This document shows positions 1 to 9,921 of a stretch of 64,000 bases of DNA, piece after piece (within the stretch, counting starts at the first letter, position 1; every line of letters begins with the position of its first letter). The position numbers and the translations under genes are program-made. The notes beneath the pieces were generated by a model that did not search any database, was not told where the DNA came from, and saw only the letters and a program-made list of their open reading frames with translations. This stretch comes from Sabellastarte sp. h YS-2021 (Eukaryota > Annelida > Polychaeta > Sabellida > Sabellidae): assembly GCA_964017235.1 (NCBI GenBank), contig OZ024929.1:165091609-165155608 (forward strand), in the 5' to 3' direction.

Positions 1-2
1 GT

Positions 3-1987
3 TCAAAGGATGCAAATTTTGCCCTCTTTGATTGTCAAAACGAAGATTTGTACCGAAAAGTAAAGCAAAATATATGCGGTGGTCCTTCCATAGTGTTTAC
101 CAGGTCTATGAAAGTCGGTCAAAAGATGAAATCTGGTGAAGAAACCTGTGCCAAAATTTTCGGGTTTGATGCAAATGCACTCTACCCCTACTGCTTGCAG
201 AAGGATATGCCTTGTGGTGCATATGTTAGGCGTAGAGAATGTGAAGGTTATAAACCAGAAATTCAGAGCAAATATTTAGATATGTATGTATAGATGGACA
301 GGTTATCAGAAATTCAAAACATTAAAATTTTGCACAAATTAAATTCTGGTAAAGAACATTACATCATGGGCTTTTCAGTTGATGGGGTGCACAACAGAGA
401 CCTGTACGAGTATCACGGTTGTTATTTTCATGGATGCCCTACTTGTACAGATAATTTAAAACACAAAAAATCTGAAAAATGGTTAAAAGAACAACAGGCA
501 AAACTTCGTAGAACAGAACTAAAAAAAGAGTACTTAGAAAGTTTAGGATATACGGTACACGAAATTTGGGAATGCGCTTTCAAAAGTCAATTTTTGCATT
601 GTACAGAGAGCGATCACGACAGATACACCCCGAATTATTTCCGTAAATACAAACATCCCCTGTCTAAAAGCACTCTGCTGAAGGCCATCCAGAGAGGAGA
701 CTTATTTGGTATGGCAGAGGTGGACATTGAGGTCCCTGAGAGATGGGAGGGTGATTTCAAGTCGTGTTTATCTCTGTACGAATATCTCAGGGAATTTTCT
801 CCCATCTTTTGCACAACGGATATACCTTTCGACTATATAGGGGAGCACATGCTACAACACTGTTTGGACCACAATGCCCCCACAAAATCTAGACGACTTT
901 TAGTGGGAGGTATGAAGGCTAGAAAAATTTTATTGTTTACGCCTTTGTTGCAGTGGTACTTAAACCACGGACTTGTGGTTACCAGGTTATATGAGGTGAT
1001 CGAATTTTCATCGGTTAGGTGCTTTAAACATTTTGTGGAGCGCGGCATCGACGCCCGCCGGCAGTCAGACAGCGATCCTGATCTGGTTTTGCTGGGGGAT
1101 ACCTTCAAATGCTTATTAAACACAGGATATGGGAGTACAATTTTAAATAAGGAGAACGTTTCAAACACAAAATACATGAATGGTCACTCCTCGGTCAAGC
1201 TTGAAGTCAACAAACCAGAATTCAAAAAGGCCACCTTGTTAAGTGACGAAATGTACGAGGTTGAAAAGCGCAAAACAGTGATCGCTTTGGATGTCCCAAT
1301 TCAAATTGGATTTACAATTTTGAACTACGCAAAGCTCAGAATGTTGGAGTTTTATTATGACTGTTTGTGCAAATATATCCCCAGAAACAAATTTGAATGC
1401 ATCCAAATGGACACTGATTCTCTGTACTTTGGATTGGCACACAAAAATCTCCAAGACGCGGTGTATCCCCATCTCAAGTCCGAATTTGTCAATAAAATTA
1501 AAGGCAAATGTGGTCAAAAGCACGAGGCTGACTCGAATACATTTTTTCCCCGCTCATGTTGCCCCAGAGATGAAAAGTTTTGTAAACAAAGTCCGGGGCT
1601 GTTTAAAAAAGAACTCGTTGGTGATTCCATGATCGCTCTGTGCTCTAAAACTTATGTCATAGACAATGAAGGTGAATACAAAGTATCCTGTAAAGGGGTT
1701 AACAAGAACACCGTTTCGGACCCAGTAGGGATTATGACAAAAGTCCTTAAAGAGCACACCAGTCAGAGTTCTGTAAACCAAGGTTTTAGAGCAAAAATAA
1801 TACAATGTTCACCTACAGTCAGTGCAGGATGGGGTTTAATTACTTCTATTGCAAGCAGAAAGTGGAAAATGACGGCATTCACACCTCTCCACTAAATTTA
1901 GTGCTGACCCCGTGGCCTGATTTTAACCGCTACACATTCGAAAAAAACCCCTCTGATCTGCTTGTAATTCTTTCCCTTGTTCACTGA
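3..1987 (+). pseudogene. Polinton protein-primed DNA polymerase B, C-terminal half, broken
   Basis: Family B DNA polymerase of a Polinton/Maverick (adintovirus-like) element, which would copy the element by protein priming. The frame is open from the window edge, so the exonuclease part lies outside. Visible motifs are GGPSIVFTR, palm motif A as DANALYPY near position 170, the insert GCYFHGCPTC, motif B as NTGYG near 1120, motif C as MDTDSLYFG near 1410, and a KTYVI block near 1650. Two breaks are seen: an in-frame TAG at 291-293, and a frame change near 1805, after which the conserved C-terminal block (GFNYFYCKQK) lies in another frame up to 1987. The gene is convergent with all the structural genes. 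It cannot make a full-length enzyme as it stands. Confidence 0.9.
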
Positions 1988-2382
1988 ATGTACAAAACGC
2001 TCGGTTCATATCCGTGGATCACTTCATGATCTTCAGTGCCATAAAATTTCATCATGGAGAAGAGCAGGCTTGGGCAGTCCAGAAAGAAACTTCTCAGAAT
2101 GAGATCGCACAATACGAAAAGAAAATCTGTACAAAACTGTTGTGGCATGCTAATGTGCCAGCTTTATTAGAAGATGTCCTCAATGCAAAATATTTTCAAT
2201 GCCGATCTTTCAAAGATAGCTTAGACGGTATTTATACCCAAGAAATTGTCTATGCTGACAAAGATAGACAATTAGGCTGTGGAATGCAGTATGCTGTGGC
2301 TGTTTTAACACCCAGCAAAAAGTTTCCAGGACAAAACATTTTAGGTGAACAGTTGACTGTCCTTAGGAATAACAATAAATAA
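1966..2382 (+). pseudogene. NADAR (YbiA-like) domain directly after the polymerase
   Basis: The ORF at 2014-2382 (GTG or internal start) matches the pattern of the NADAR/YbiA family, which hydrolyses N-glycosidic bonds in riboflavin intermediates or ADP-ribosylated bases. Seen: ISVDHFMIFSAIKF, like the family's SVEH...K block; NAKYFQC, like the AKF block; then DRQLGCG, and the ending PGQNILGEQL...LR. The frame is open upstream to about 1954 and includes NSFPC, like the family's SNFYPC start. It follows the polymerase C-terminus with no gap; the polymerase's last frame ends at 1987, inside this domain. Read together, a polymerase-NADAR fusion split by indels is likely. Function is inferred from pattern only. 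Confidence 0.62.
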
Positions 2383-2594
2383 ACCACTTTCACTAAACTA
2401 ATTTTTAATTTTTTTTTAGCTTTTTTTTTTCACAACACTTAGTATGTACATGGAAAAATGTAAAAACAATCTACACTTAGTAGAGATAAGTTGTTGATAT
2501 GAAGTGACACACACACACACACACATATTACTTCTAACCAAGCATAACTGTTGAAAATTACAAGTGTATCATTACTTTATTGTAATTATTACTT
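2383..2594. other. Convergent intergenic spacer with CA microsatellite
   Basis: AT-rich gap between the plus-strand polymerase block and the minus-strand structural genes. It holds a short (CA)n run at about 2509-2525. AATAAA-like words on either side could serve the convergent transcripts. No ORF. Confidence 0.5.
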
Positions 2595-3041
2595 CTACTT
2601 TGTGTACTGATAGAAAAAATAAACGAATTGATCGTTGTAAAGTAAATTGTTTTCATCAAACATACCAAGAATGTCCTGCATGGAATATCCTCTAGATCTA
2701 AAGTAACAATAAAACAAACAATACTGTCCACACAAGTTTGACACATGGCTCTGACACCTTTTGTTATTGAAACTGTAGTGTTCACTCTGCAAGGTCAAAT
2801 AGGACACAAAATCTTCATCGGGGTTCTTTCCCAGGGGATCAAAGTACTCTGTCATCTTTTCATCTCTGTGAAACAGTACTATCCAGTGGGTCCCTACTTT
2901 GTCACTGGTATCCGTGTTGACCACATAAAAACTGGGTTTTACTGTCTTCAGGGGCAAAAAATCTTTTGGCAATACCCCACCGTAATGTTTCGATATCCAG
3001 CTATCGGATTTCATATATGCCTCCAGTTCTAGCGTATTCAT
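2595..3041 (-). CDS. Adenain-type cysteine protease
   Basis: A 148-residue protein of the adenovirus maturation protease family, carried by Polintons to process virion proteins. The catalytic set is visible: His52 in GTHWIVLF, Asp68 in EYFDPLG, and Gln97 and Cys104 in CQSHVSNLCGQYC, with the seven-residue Gln-Cys spacing of the family. The ATG start gives a normal family length. It sits next to the capsid gene on the same strand. The reading frame is intact, unlike most of its neighbours. Confidence 0.88.
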   Translation of the reverse strand: MNTLELEAYMKSDSWISKHYGGVLPKDFLPLKTVKPSFYVVNTDTSDKVGTHWIVLFHRDEKMTEYFDPLGKNPDEDFVSYLTLQSEHYSFNNKRCQSHVSNLCGQYCLFYCYFRSRGYSMQDILGMFDENNLLYNDQFVYFFYQYTK

Positions 3042-3078
3042 GCTCTTCTTTGTGTGGTTTTTTTAAAAAAAAATCTTA

Positions 3079-4301
3079 TTAGAGAATCAGGTTTCTGGCC
3101 TTATCGATCTTTAGAAGGGCTGGAAAGACTGAATAACAGATGACCATCAACAGATCAGGCGTTGCTTGAGCAAAGTTCAGTTGCAGTCTGGTGTAACCCC
3201 TTTTCTGCTGTGCAAATATACCCTCCCCTCCCTTCCCCTGGATATCGAAACAGAACAGCGAATAGCCATTGGCGTATTCTTCTCTAGTAATCCAATTTCC
3301 TCCTCCGAAATTCAAGTACTTGTTAAAGTACATTGAGAGAAAGCTTGTTGTGTAATCAGCTTTTAAAGTTTGGTTTCAAAGGTTGGACTGGCATGCTCTG
3401 TCCATCCACTGACAGTTCGAGATAGTTAACATTGACATGCAAAAAATTGAAGGGGTTCAGCTTGTAGTCTCCGCTGAAGGCGTCCGTCCTCACAATACCC
3501 AAAATAAGTTTGCTGGGAACTTCGCCGTGGAATAGGTTTTATTTCCAATACAGATAAATGGCTGGGCTGATACCGAGAGCTTCATTTTGTGCCACCACGA
3601 CAGCATCGGCAACTTTGATGTGGCAAACCTTCAAAACAGCAGAGGTAATGGACACTTTATAGTTCTTAGTACCCCCTGTCATCAGAGAAAACTTGTTGCT
3701 GCTGGGGTAGAATTTAAGAACAATTTTAACTCCATTTAAAAGCGGGTGATCTTGTTGAAACACGTCGCTGTGAACAGGACCTTCTAAAGTAACTTCATTT
3801 CCACTGGCTGTAAAGGCTGTTCTCTGCGCCAGGCCACTGTTGTTGCCAGGGGGCACAGCATCCATAACTCCGCTGTCTTTATAGTAGAGCTCGCTTTGCA
3901 ACAGACCTTCTTTAAGATCGAATCCGTACTTTAGCAAAACATCCTTCATCCGTTATAGGGTAGCAAATGTTTATGTCTGAACTAACCAGCTTTTCTTGAA
4001 TCTGAACATCCACCTGGCGGAATATGGAAGCCAAACTTAGATTTACCAATCCTACGTGATCGTCGGGTCCTATGGGGGTTCCATCACTGTTTATTATTCT
4101 TGCCTTTAGTTTAAGTCTGCATCTCTTGAGATCTACATATTCGGAACTGGTTCCCGGTATTCGGAACTCGATCACCGAGCCTTGAGAAATGGTCGATGTA
4201 GGAAGAAAATCAATGTACTGGATGTCTTCAACACTGGTTTCTGTGTAGGGTTTTTGAAAAAGAGCCAATTTAGAAGTATAAGTTTGCTGAAAGTCAGTCA
4301 T
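3079..4301 (-). pseudogene. Polinton major capsid (double jelly-roll) protein, frameshifted
   Basis: Structural gene of the Polinton capsid. The N-terminal part (3912-4301) has the family signature IEFRIPGTSSEYVDLKR and LVNLSLASIFRQVDVQI. The middle part (3539-3949) continues in another frame. A third frame near 3335-3530 carries NPFNFLHVN, and the C-terminal part (3079-3333) carries ITREEYANGYSLFCFD and RGYTRLQLNFAQA, typical of the end of this capsid. So there are at least two frame changes, near 3930 and 3540. The order (protease, capsid, basic protein) is usual for these elements. The copy is dead as sequenced; assembly error in homopolymers is possible but less likely for several breaks. 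Confidence 0.85.
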
Positions 4302-4321
4302 TTTGTTTTTGTATTTTTTTC

Positions 4322-4696
4322 TTACTTCTTTTTACTCTTCTTTTGAGTCTTTTTCACCTTTTTCTTCAGCTTTTGACCCGTCTTCTTTTGCGATTTTTTG
4401 GGGGCTTTAGTTTTACCAGAATTTTTCTTCTTTTCCCTTTTATCCGTTCGCTTCTTCCCACGCCCGGCTCCAGACTGACTCAATAACCTTACATGCTTTT
4501 GATTATAAGCAGAAGCTTCCTTTAACTTCCGCTTGAGGTCGCTTTTGGCACGTTTTACATCCGCTTGTGTTGGGATTACCACTTGAATGTCCCCTCGTCC
4601 GACCTGAGGTTTTACTTTGTACAATCTTTTTCTATAGGGCAACAGTCCTCGAGCCATATCTGTAAAGTGTTGTATCCATGCACTATTTGCGGTCAT
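4322..4696 (-). CDS. Lysine-rich core-like protein of the Polinton
   Basis: A 124-residue protein with an ordinary N-terminal third (ITANSAW-like start, GLLPYRKRLYKV) and a very basic tail of Lys/Arg/Ser/Gly from about residue 75 to the end. Proteins of this kind beside the capsid gene resemble adenovirus core proteins that condense DNA in the virion. The role is inferred from composition and position. The frame is intact and lies 20 bp upstream of the capsid start. Confidence 0.6.
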   Translation of the reverse strand: MTANSAWIQHFTDMARGLLPYRKRLYKVKPQVGRGDIQVVIPTQADVKRAKSDLKRKLKEASAYNQKHVRLLSQSGAGRGKKRTDKREKKKNSGKTKAPKKSQKKTGQKLKKKVKKTQKKSKKK

Positions 4697-4699
4697 TGT

Positions 4700-5069
4700 T
4701 TCCTCTTTCTAATATTTTCGCGAAAAGCAAGTGTGTACAAGTCAGTTCCGTAAATGCTTCTGTCGTAATGCTCTTTATGTTGGTCCTGTTTATTGGAATG
4801 AAGTAAGGTTTGACAAATGTGCCCAGTGATGAATATATCCTTCGCAAAATTGAAGCTGTATTGTCTCAGAGGTAGCTTTGGTGGACTACATCGGTATAAA
4901 CTACGAATTCTCTTTCAATGTGTGGAAAGCACTTAATGTCCATCAGGGCACATTCCCAGTTTTCATCTAGCTCTAGTGTTTTTGGCAATACAATTGTGAA
5001 GTCATACCATTTGTTTTTTGGATAATCTCTAGAGGAGTCCTTGGAGGAGAGAAATAAATACAGCATCAC
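4700..5069 (-). pseudogene. Small conserved Polinton virion-type protein, interrupted
   Basis: The N-terminal 67 residues (4866-5069) start with LYLFLSSKDSSRDYPKN and KWYDFTIVLP, then ENWECALMDI. This pattern recurs in metazoan Polintons as a small structural ORF, possibly the penton or another minor capsid protein; I am not sure which. A stop at about 4866 is followed by further codons with family-like hydrophobic spacing down to about 4700, so the C-terminus is probably cut by a nonsense codon. The start overlaps the end of the integrase by 4 bp. Confidence 0.5.
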
Positions 5070-6208
5070 GAAAAATCTTTCACTTGATCTTGGTCTATCC
5101 AGCTGTCGAATTTAGAAGGCCAACCAACCCAGTGAACCAAAACTTGCGTTTTTCCTCTCTTTTTTCTCTTGTGCAATATCTTGTCGATATCATAGTGCGT
5201 GTCTTGGTCTATGATAACCTTTTGCAGCTCTTGGCTGGAAAATTTGTCTATTATCGGGTTGTTGTGAAAGTCTTTCACTTGGTATTTGGGAATTCCTTGA
5301 TTGAGCGACCTGGAGGCAATGGTAAACATCTCATCAGTCCATTTTTTACTGCTTTCTTTCTCAAAGGTGCCCTGGATTTTAGACAGCCTAACTACGTCCC
5401 CTACTTTGAATTTATATATACTTTTGCTCGATTGCCTTTTGTTAGGCGATGGCTTTGGTTGTTTTTTTTTATTTTCACTGGAACTTTTCAAAGGAGTTTC
5501 ATATTGAGTCTTCCAAAGAATAGCATCTTTTGTAGTCAAGGCTTCCTCGGGGGACATTTTTATAGTTCTGTGATAGATATTGTTGTAGCTCTTGGTTATG
5601 TCGCTCAGTGCATCCAGCCAACGATGGGTCTTGTTGTAAGACACATACCTTCCAATTTTACCCTTTAATGTTCTAATGACTCTTTCAGCATAGTTAGCTT
5701 TAGAGTGCTCTGATGTAGTCAGGTGTTTCACATCTCGTTCCTTGATGTATTTATCTGCAGCCCCTAGAAATTCTCGCCCTCCATCAGTCCGCAACAAGGT
5801 TGGTTTATTTTTTTCGAATACAGTTTTTAAGGCATCAACCATTTCTTTAGAGGTCAGAGTTTTTAGAGGAATTGTGTACAAGTAGTGCGATAGTACACCA
5901 GTAAACACAGCAATGTATTTAAAACCATCATTGTCTGAGGTATAAGTCTCATAATTAACAGTATCAGCATCCAACATGTAGCCTTTAGTCGGAATGATCA
6001 CTCTTGGTCTCTTAAAACATTTGACAACCTTCTTGAAGAGAGTGTAAGCATTTTGTTTGCTTAACCACTTGACTATATCGCCTTTTGAAATATCTTCCCT
6101 CTGAGTTTTGATAAATTTGTACAATTTGTCAGCACCTCCAAATGAGGTTGGTTGCGTGGGATCATAATATATTTCTTTCAAGTAGTTTTCTTTTTCACGG
6201 GTTAACAT
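5066..6208 (-). CDS. Polinton retroviral-type integrase with C-terminal chromodomain
   Basis: A 380-residue DDE integrase (rve fold) that would insert the element into chromosomes. N-terminal region residues 1-75. The core has Asp80/82 (LDADTV), Asp142 (LRTDGGREF) and Glu175 (NYAERVIRTLKGKIGR). An SH3-like segment follows near 270-320 (YKFKVGDVVRLSK). The C-terminus is a chromodomain (DKILHKRKKRGKTQVLVHWVGW, then FDSWI), a methyl-lysine histone reader thought to steer integration. The frame is intact, so this is one of the least damaged genes of the element. It is convergent with the polymerase. Confidence 0.9.
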   Translation of the reverse strand: MLTREKENYLKEIYYDPTQPTSFGGADKLYKFIKTQREDISKGDIVKWLSKQNAYTLFKKVVKCFKRPRVIIPTKGYMLDADTVNYETYTSDNDGFKYIAVFTGVLSHYLYTIPLKTLTSKEMVDALKTVFEKNKPTLLRTDGGREFLGAADKYIKERDVKHLTTSEHSKANYAERVIRTLKGKIGRYVSYNKTHRWLDALSDITKSYNNIYHRTIKMSPEEALTTKDAILWKTQYETPLKSSSENKKKQPKPSPNKRQSSKSIYKFKVGDVVRLSKIQGTFEKESSKKWTDEMFTIASRSLNQGIPKYQVKDFHNNPIIDKFSSQELQKVIIDQDTHYDIDKILHKRKKRGKTQVLVHWVGWPSKFDSWIDQDQVKDFS

Positions 6209-6241
6209 AACTGCAATTTTTATTTTGTTTTAGTCGTGTCC

Positions 6242-6623
6242 TTAATAATTAGTCCACTTTGCCCTCCAAAGGTCCTTTTTGTTATTATTCTTTTGTTTGC
6301 TTTTCTTTATACCAGCACCAATTTGCTCCATCAGGGCTGGTTCACCCGGGGGCGGTGGAGGTGGTGTTTTTGCAGATTGATCACTGAGCAATAACCCTTG
6401 TTGTTTTTTTTTCCTGGACGCTCTCACCCTTTCCACCATCCAATTCTGGGAGAAGCTTTTTTATATCTGCCTTTTCTTCTTCTTCTTCTTCTTCTTCTTC
6501 TCTTCCCCTTGGAAGTACTGGTTCATTCGAATCTGAATGCACCTTAGTTTGACCTTCTTTCTGAGATTCTCTGCTCAATAACTGCTCATATCTTTCTTGA
6601 GGAATTAAAACTAACTTCTTCAT
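6242..6623 (-). pseudogene. Small conserved Polinton ORF (MKKLVLIP type), split in an A-run
   Basis: Two overlapping frames. 6381-6623 starts MKKLVLIPQERYEQLL and has a Glu run encoded by (GAA/GAG)n at 6476-6500. 6242-6439 continues with a Pro run and a Lys-rich end. The overlap falls on a long A-run (T-run on the plus strand near 6406-6414), so a one-base indel explains the split. A short protein of this start, next to the following ORF, recurs in metazoan Polintons. Function unknown. Confidence 0.5.
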
Positions 6624-6949
6624 GTTACCAGACTCAAGAGAAGGCTTTTAAAGTGCAAGAGAGTTTTCAGAAGCTGAATTCTATGTCTAACTATCAATTG
6701 TTTTTTCTTTGAAAGTTTGACCTTTTTATTTACCAGTTTCTTTAACAAATTCTTTCTCTTTTGAATTGCTGTTTTATCCTTCTTTACAGTACAAATTTTT
6801 ATGAGATTAAATACAATCTCAATCACTGTCTCTAACTGATTTTGAGTAATTGTTTCCAAGAGTGCTTTAGCTTGTCCTTTATTGGTGGTTAATAACAAAG
6901 TCAGAAAATATTTATTCCTTTTTAAGGCTTGAGACATGTTTACTAGCAT
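6620..6949 (-). CDS. Conserved small basic Polinton protein
   Basis: A 109-residue intact ORF with the pattern NKYFLTLLLTTNKGQAKALLE and a Lys-rich second half (KRKNLLKKLVNKKVKLSKKK). Similar ORFs next to the MKKLVLIP-type gene are common in Polintons; a possible parallel is a small cement or core protein of adenovirus, but I cannot assign a role. It overlaps the next ORF by 4 bp, as expected of a compact virus-like gene block. The initiator could be Met1 or Met5. Confidence 0.5.
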   Translation of the reverse strand: MLVNMSQALKRNKYFLTLLLTTNKGQAKALLETITQNQLETVIEIVFNLIKICTVKKDKTAIQKRKNLLKKLVNKKVKLSKKKQLIVRHRIQLLKTLLHFKSLLLSLVT

Positions 6950-7084
6950 GCGGCATTATGTCAATTAAGTACTGGTTACAATATTCGCTCACTGATATAC
7001 AATCAGAGGCCAGTCTTCTGGAAAGACATTTATTCTCAACCTATAGCATTCTTCACTTTTAGGTGAAAGGTCAATAACCAAGTA

Positions 7085-7592
7085 TCAAAAAGGTTTACCA
7101 GTAGCATCCTTATAGGCTTTCTTTACCGTATTTCCCATGCCCAACTGCCTACCCAGCAAAGCTACTTGTTGAGTGTTTCTGGGATTTTTTAGCAAAACTG
7201 TGTAAGCAGTATTCAGGTTCAAAGTACGGGCACATTTTCCTTGATAGAAAAGATTTTGATTTAGATAAATAATGCTCAGATTATTGTGGTGGCTCAATTG
7301 TGTAAATAGTTTTTCAGCTTCTTTGCTGTTGGCTACTTCATGCTGTAAATCGTCCAGGCAAATTATGTGGTGTTTACCATCATAAATTGCCTTGATTTTT
7401 TTCAGCATTGGGCAAGCCTTGAACAAATTCTATATCTTTGTTCATTGTATCGAAGAGCTTTGTCCATATAGAGTAACAGTAAATGATCTTGTTAGGCGGG
7501 TCCTTAAACATTTCATTTTTGCTTTGCAGTAATTTATACAACCACGAAGTTTTTCCACTTCCAGTTATGCCCGAGATTAGAAGGTTATACAA
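7085..7592 (-). pseudogene. A32-like genome-packaging ATPase, frameshifted
   Basis: FtsK/HerA-superfamily ATPase that packages DNA in Polintons. The upstream frame (7380-7592) begins MYNLLISGITGSGKTSWL, with Walker A GITGSGKTS. The downstream frame (7085-7426) has Walker B HHIICLDDLQHE and further conserved blocks (LARTLNLNTAYTVLLKNPR-like). The switch lies between about 7380 and 7430. The protein would be about 165 residues, short even for this family, so the C-terminus may also be trimmed. Confidence 0.82.
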
Positions 7593-7966
7593 GAAATGAA
7601 GGTTGATATTATGCTCACAATTACTTTTATTATACTTTTATTACAACATTAAAAAAGTTACACAAACTACACACACCCACCCCCACCCACATCCGCACAC
7701 ACACACACAAACACACACCAACATCTAGAACATACAAAACACAACATTTGGCACTGAAGGTGAAAAGTTTAAGCTGAGTACAAACTATGCAAGCACATAT
7801 ACCCATTAAATTTTATTTTGTTTTTTCACAGTTTTCAAAAAAAGTAAAAGAATAATGCAATCTTACCAGTCATATATCAAAAAAATACCAACATATTATC
7901 CAGCATACACAGAAATGTAAGTTCAATCCACATTTTTAAAAAAGGTCAAAAACAAAAAGTCACAGT
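7593..7966. repeat. AT-rich spacer with CA/CCCA low-complexity run
   Basis: No coding signal. Positions 7665-7735 are a (CA)n and CCCA-rich stretch; the remainder is AT-rich. It separates the last recognisable Polinton core gene from the PC4-like gene. No inverted repeat marking the Polinton end could be recognised. Confidence 0.5.
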
Positions 7967-8502
7967 TCATTGTCCAGATTCGGGCATGGTAAGTTTTCTC
8001 TTTAAAAAGCTCTGAGATGTTGGCTTCTTCTTCTTCAGAGTATCCGGATATGTAGGACAGCACAGAGGGCAAGTGAAGTAGTCCTCTTGATTCTGGTGAA
8101 GTATGGTGCACTGCACAGATTTCTTTGGAGTAGAGTAATCCTCGTCAATGGCTGTGAAAATGTCCAGCAATGTAGACCACTGTTTTCTCTTCAGAGAAAT
8201 ACCTCTCTTGGTTGGCAGAAGGACAGCATCCTGTTCCACAAACTGACGGATCTGTACACAGTGAAAAGGTGATTTTCCATAAGCATGCAGGCCATCTCCG
8301 AGTTCCACCATGTAGTCAACCTGACTTTTGTTTAGACAAATTTTCACCAAAGCCTGTGATAATTCATCCAAATGTTTCTTCAGCTTGCAGTACATTTCTG
8401 ATTCCATAAATATTTCACAGTCTCCTTGCGATAGAATTAGAACTAATTCATCATCCAAAGTTTGTACTTGGACTTTTTACACTTCTTCGCTGTCGATTTG
8501 GT
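7967..8502 (-). pseudogene. PC4-like ssDNA-binding protein, N-terminus interrupted
   Basis: An ORF of about 163 residues has a clear PC4/p15 transcriptional-coactivator signature in the middle: LGDG near residue 52, VQIRQFVE near 68, then LPTKRGISLKRKQW near 80-93. PC4 domains bind single-stranded or melted DNA. The N-terminal ~45 residues and a C-terminal Cys motif (CPLCCP) are outside PC4. The first codon of the open frame is not ATG. An in-frame ATG about ten codons further upstream is separated by a TAA, so the start may be broken. It has the same strand as the Polinton genes and could be a Polinton accessory gene, perhaps for replication or late transcription. Confidence 0.6.
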
Positions 8503-8927
8503 ATTCCATTCTGCAAGTAGTCATCACGGCTATGGATTCAAACACTAGCTTAGAGTTTTCAACTTGTATCCTAAATAAATCCGAGTCCTTTTTTTGTAAA
8601 GTTTTACCCTTAAAAAATTACAGCTTTTTCAGCACTATTTCTTGTGTTGTTCAAAATATCTTGTTAAACGTTTCCCAATGATTGAGTACAAGCTTGCCAA
8701 AATTTTTAAATCCTGGCTCAGCTAGCATCTGTGATCCCATTGGATGACACTTTTGTGCAAAGTTTGCTTGTGAAAAAAAGGTGGGATCAGGGCTACAATT
8801 TTTGCAGTTTACATTGTCACTAATTAGCACTAGGGCTGATGGGGATGGTGGGTGGGGTGATGGGGGGGGTGTTTGAATAATAAAGTGGAGCATTACCCTG
8901 TTACAGAAACAATAATGACATTGTTCA
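8503..8927. other. Spacer without convincing gene
   Basis: An 80-residue minus-strand ORF (8651-8893) exists, but its N-terminus is a Pro/Ser run from a simple CCCC/CAC repeat and no domain is seen. The rest is AT-rich. Confidence 0.4.
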
Positions 8928-9325
8928 TTACTTCTGACTAATAATAAAATCCAAATGTCTTAATAATACAGTTGGAACAGTCCACTCCGGATACCACTGA
9001 AGAAGGTCTGAGGCAATAATATTGTCGGAGTATTGTTTCAGTTCAAAAGGCAATAAATCTACGTTTAATTTCCCATTCCAAACAATCTCTCTTGCTGATA
9101 ACTCTTTTAAGGTCCGTGGGGTCATTCCGTAGTGATACTTGAAAAGTTCATGATGAATATTTATGGCTGAAGATATCAAACTAGGAGTAATTAGTGTTTC
9201 ATTGTCAATAACCAAACCATTCTCTTGATATATTTTTAAATCTTCCCATTTAAGAATACCTATTTTATAAAAACATTCATAGCACAGACATTTTGAAAAA
9301 CCTTTTTTAAAATAAATGCTCATTC
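8928..9325 (-). CDS. Probable terminal exon with SOCS-box-like motif
   Basis: A 131-residue frame. Residues about 69-78 (TLKELSAREI) fit the BC-box pattern (T/S)LxxxSxxxI that binds Elongin C. They are followed by VDLLPFE, close to the Cul5-box LPxP motif but with Glu for the last Pro. On the minus strand, a pyrimidine tract and CAG end immediately before the frame (acceptor at 9325), so this looks like a 3' exon rather than a whole gene. The stop is at 8928. It may belong to a host ankyrin/SOCS-box-type gene, or be cargo of the Polinton beside it. A few Cys residues at the N-terminus are unexplained. Confidence 0.4.
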
Positions 9326-9921
9326 CTGGAGAGTGACAGAAAAGTGAACTTTTTTTTCTGCTGATGTGGCAATTTTTTTTTTGCAGAAAGTGATTTTCTT
9401 GTCTCTAGTAATTTAACTCATAAATGTATACATTGCCAAAAATCTGCATGCACACCTGCCCTTTCTCATCTTTTGGTGTCATTTTTACTTTTACAAGATG
9501 ACTTTTTTGGTGGGAAGGTTTTTTTGGCGGGTGATGCTAGCCTCAGAAATATATAATCATTTCTCCACTAATTAAAACAATGCAATGCTCAATAACTCTT
9601 AAATGAACACCTGTCCTTATCGATCCGGTTTTGACAAAATACACAAAACCCCTGAATCCCCTACAAACCCCCCTAATCAGCTTTCATTGTTCTGCTTAAT
9701 CGAGCGTGCCATCCCCTCCTCGATGGGGAGACACCAAAATCGCTTTTACTGCAAACAAATAAAAGACAAACAATAATAATAATAATATTACCCTGCATCG
9801 TAACTGTTCTTTTCGCCAGTAATTAAAACCTTAAGTTTATCCGACCCCTTATTGATGATCCCCTTGGGGCAAAATACACAACAACCCCATCCCCCTCTAC
9901 AACTCCTAATCATTGCTCTAA
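9326..9921. repeat. Non-coding flank with a diverged direct duplication
   Basis: Segments at about 9568-9700 and 9818-9915 share words such as TAATTAAAAC, CAAAATACACAA and CCCCTACAAAC-like runs, which indicates an old ~250-bp-offset direct duplication. It lies just 5' of the tyrosine-recombinase retroelement and may be part of its leader. No ORF. Confidence 0.4.

Noticed and set aside
8651-8893. 80-residue minus-strand ORF next to the PC4-like gene
   Set aside because: Begins in a simple CCC/CAC repeat and shows no family pattern; kept only as a remark.
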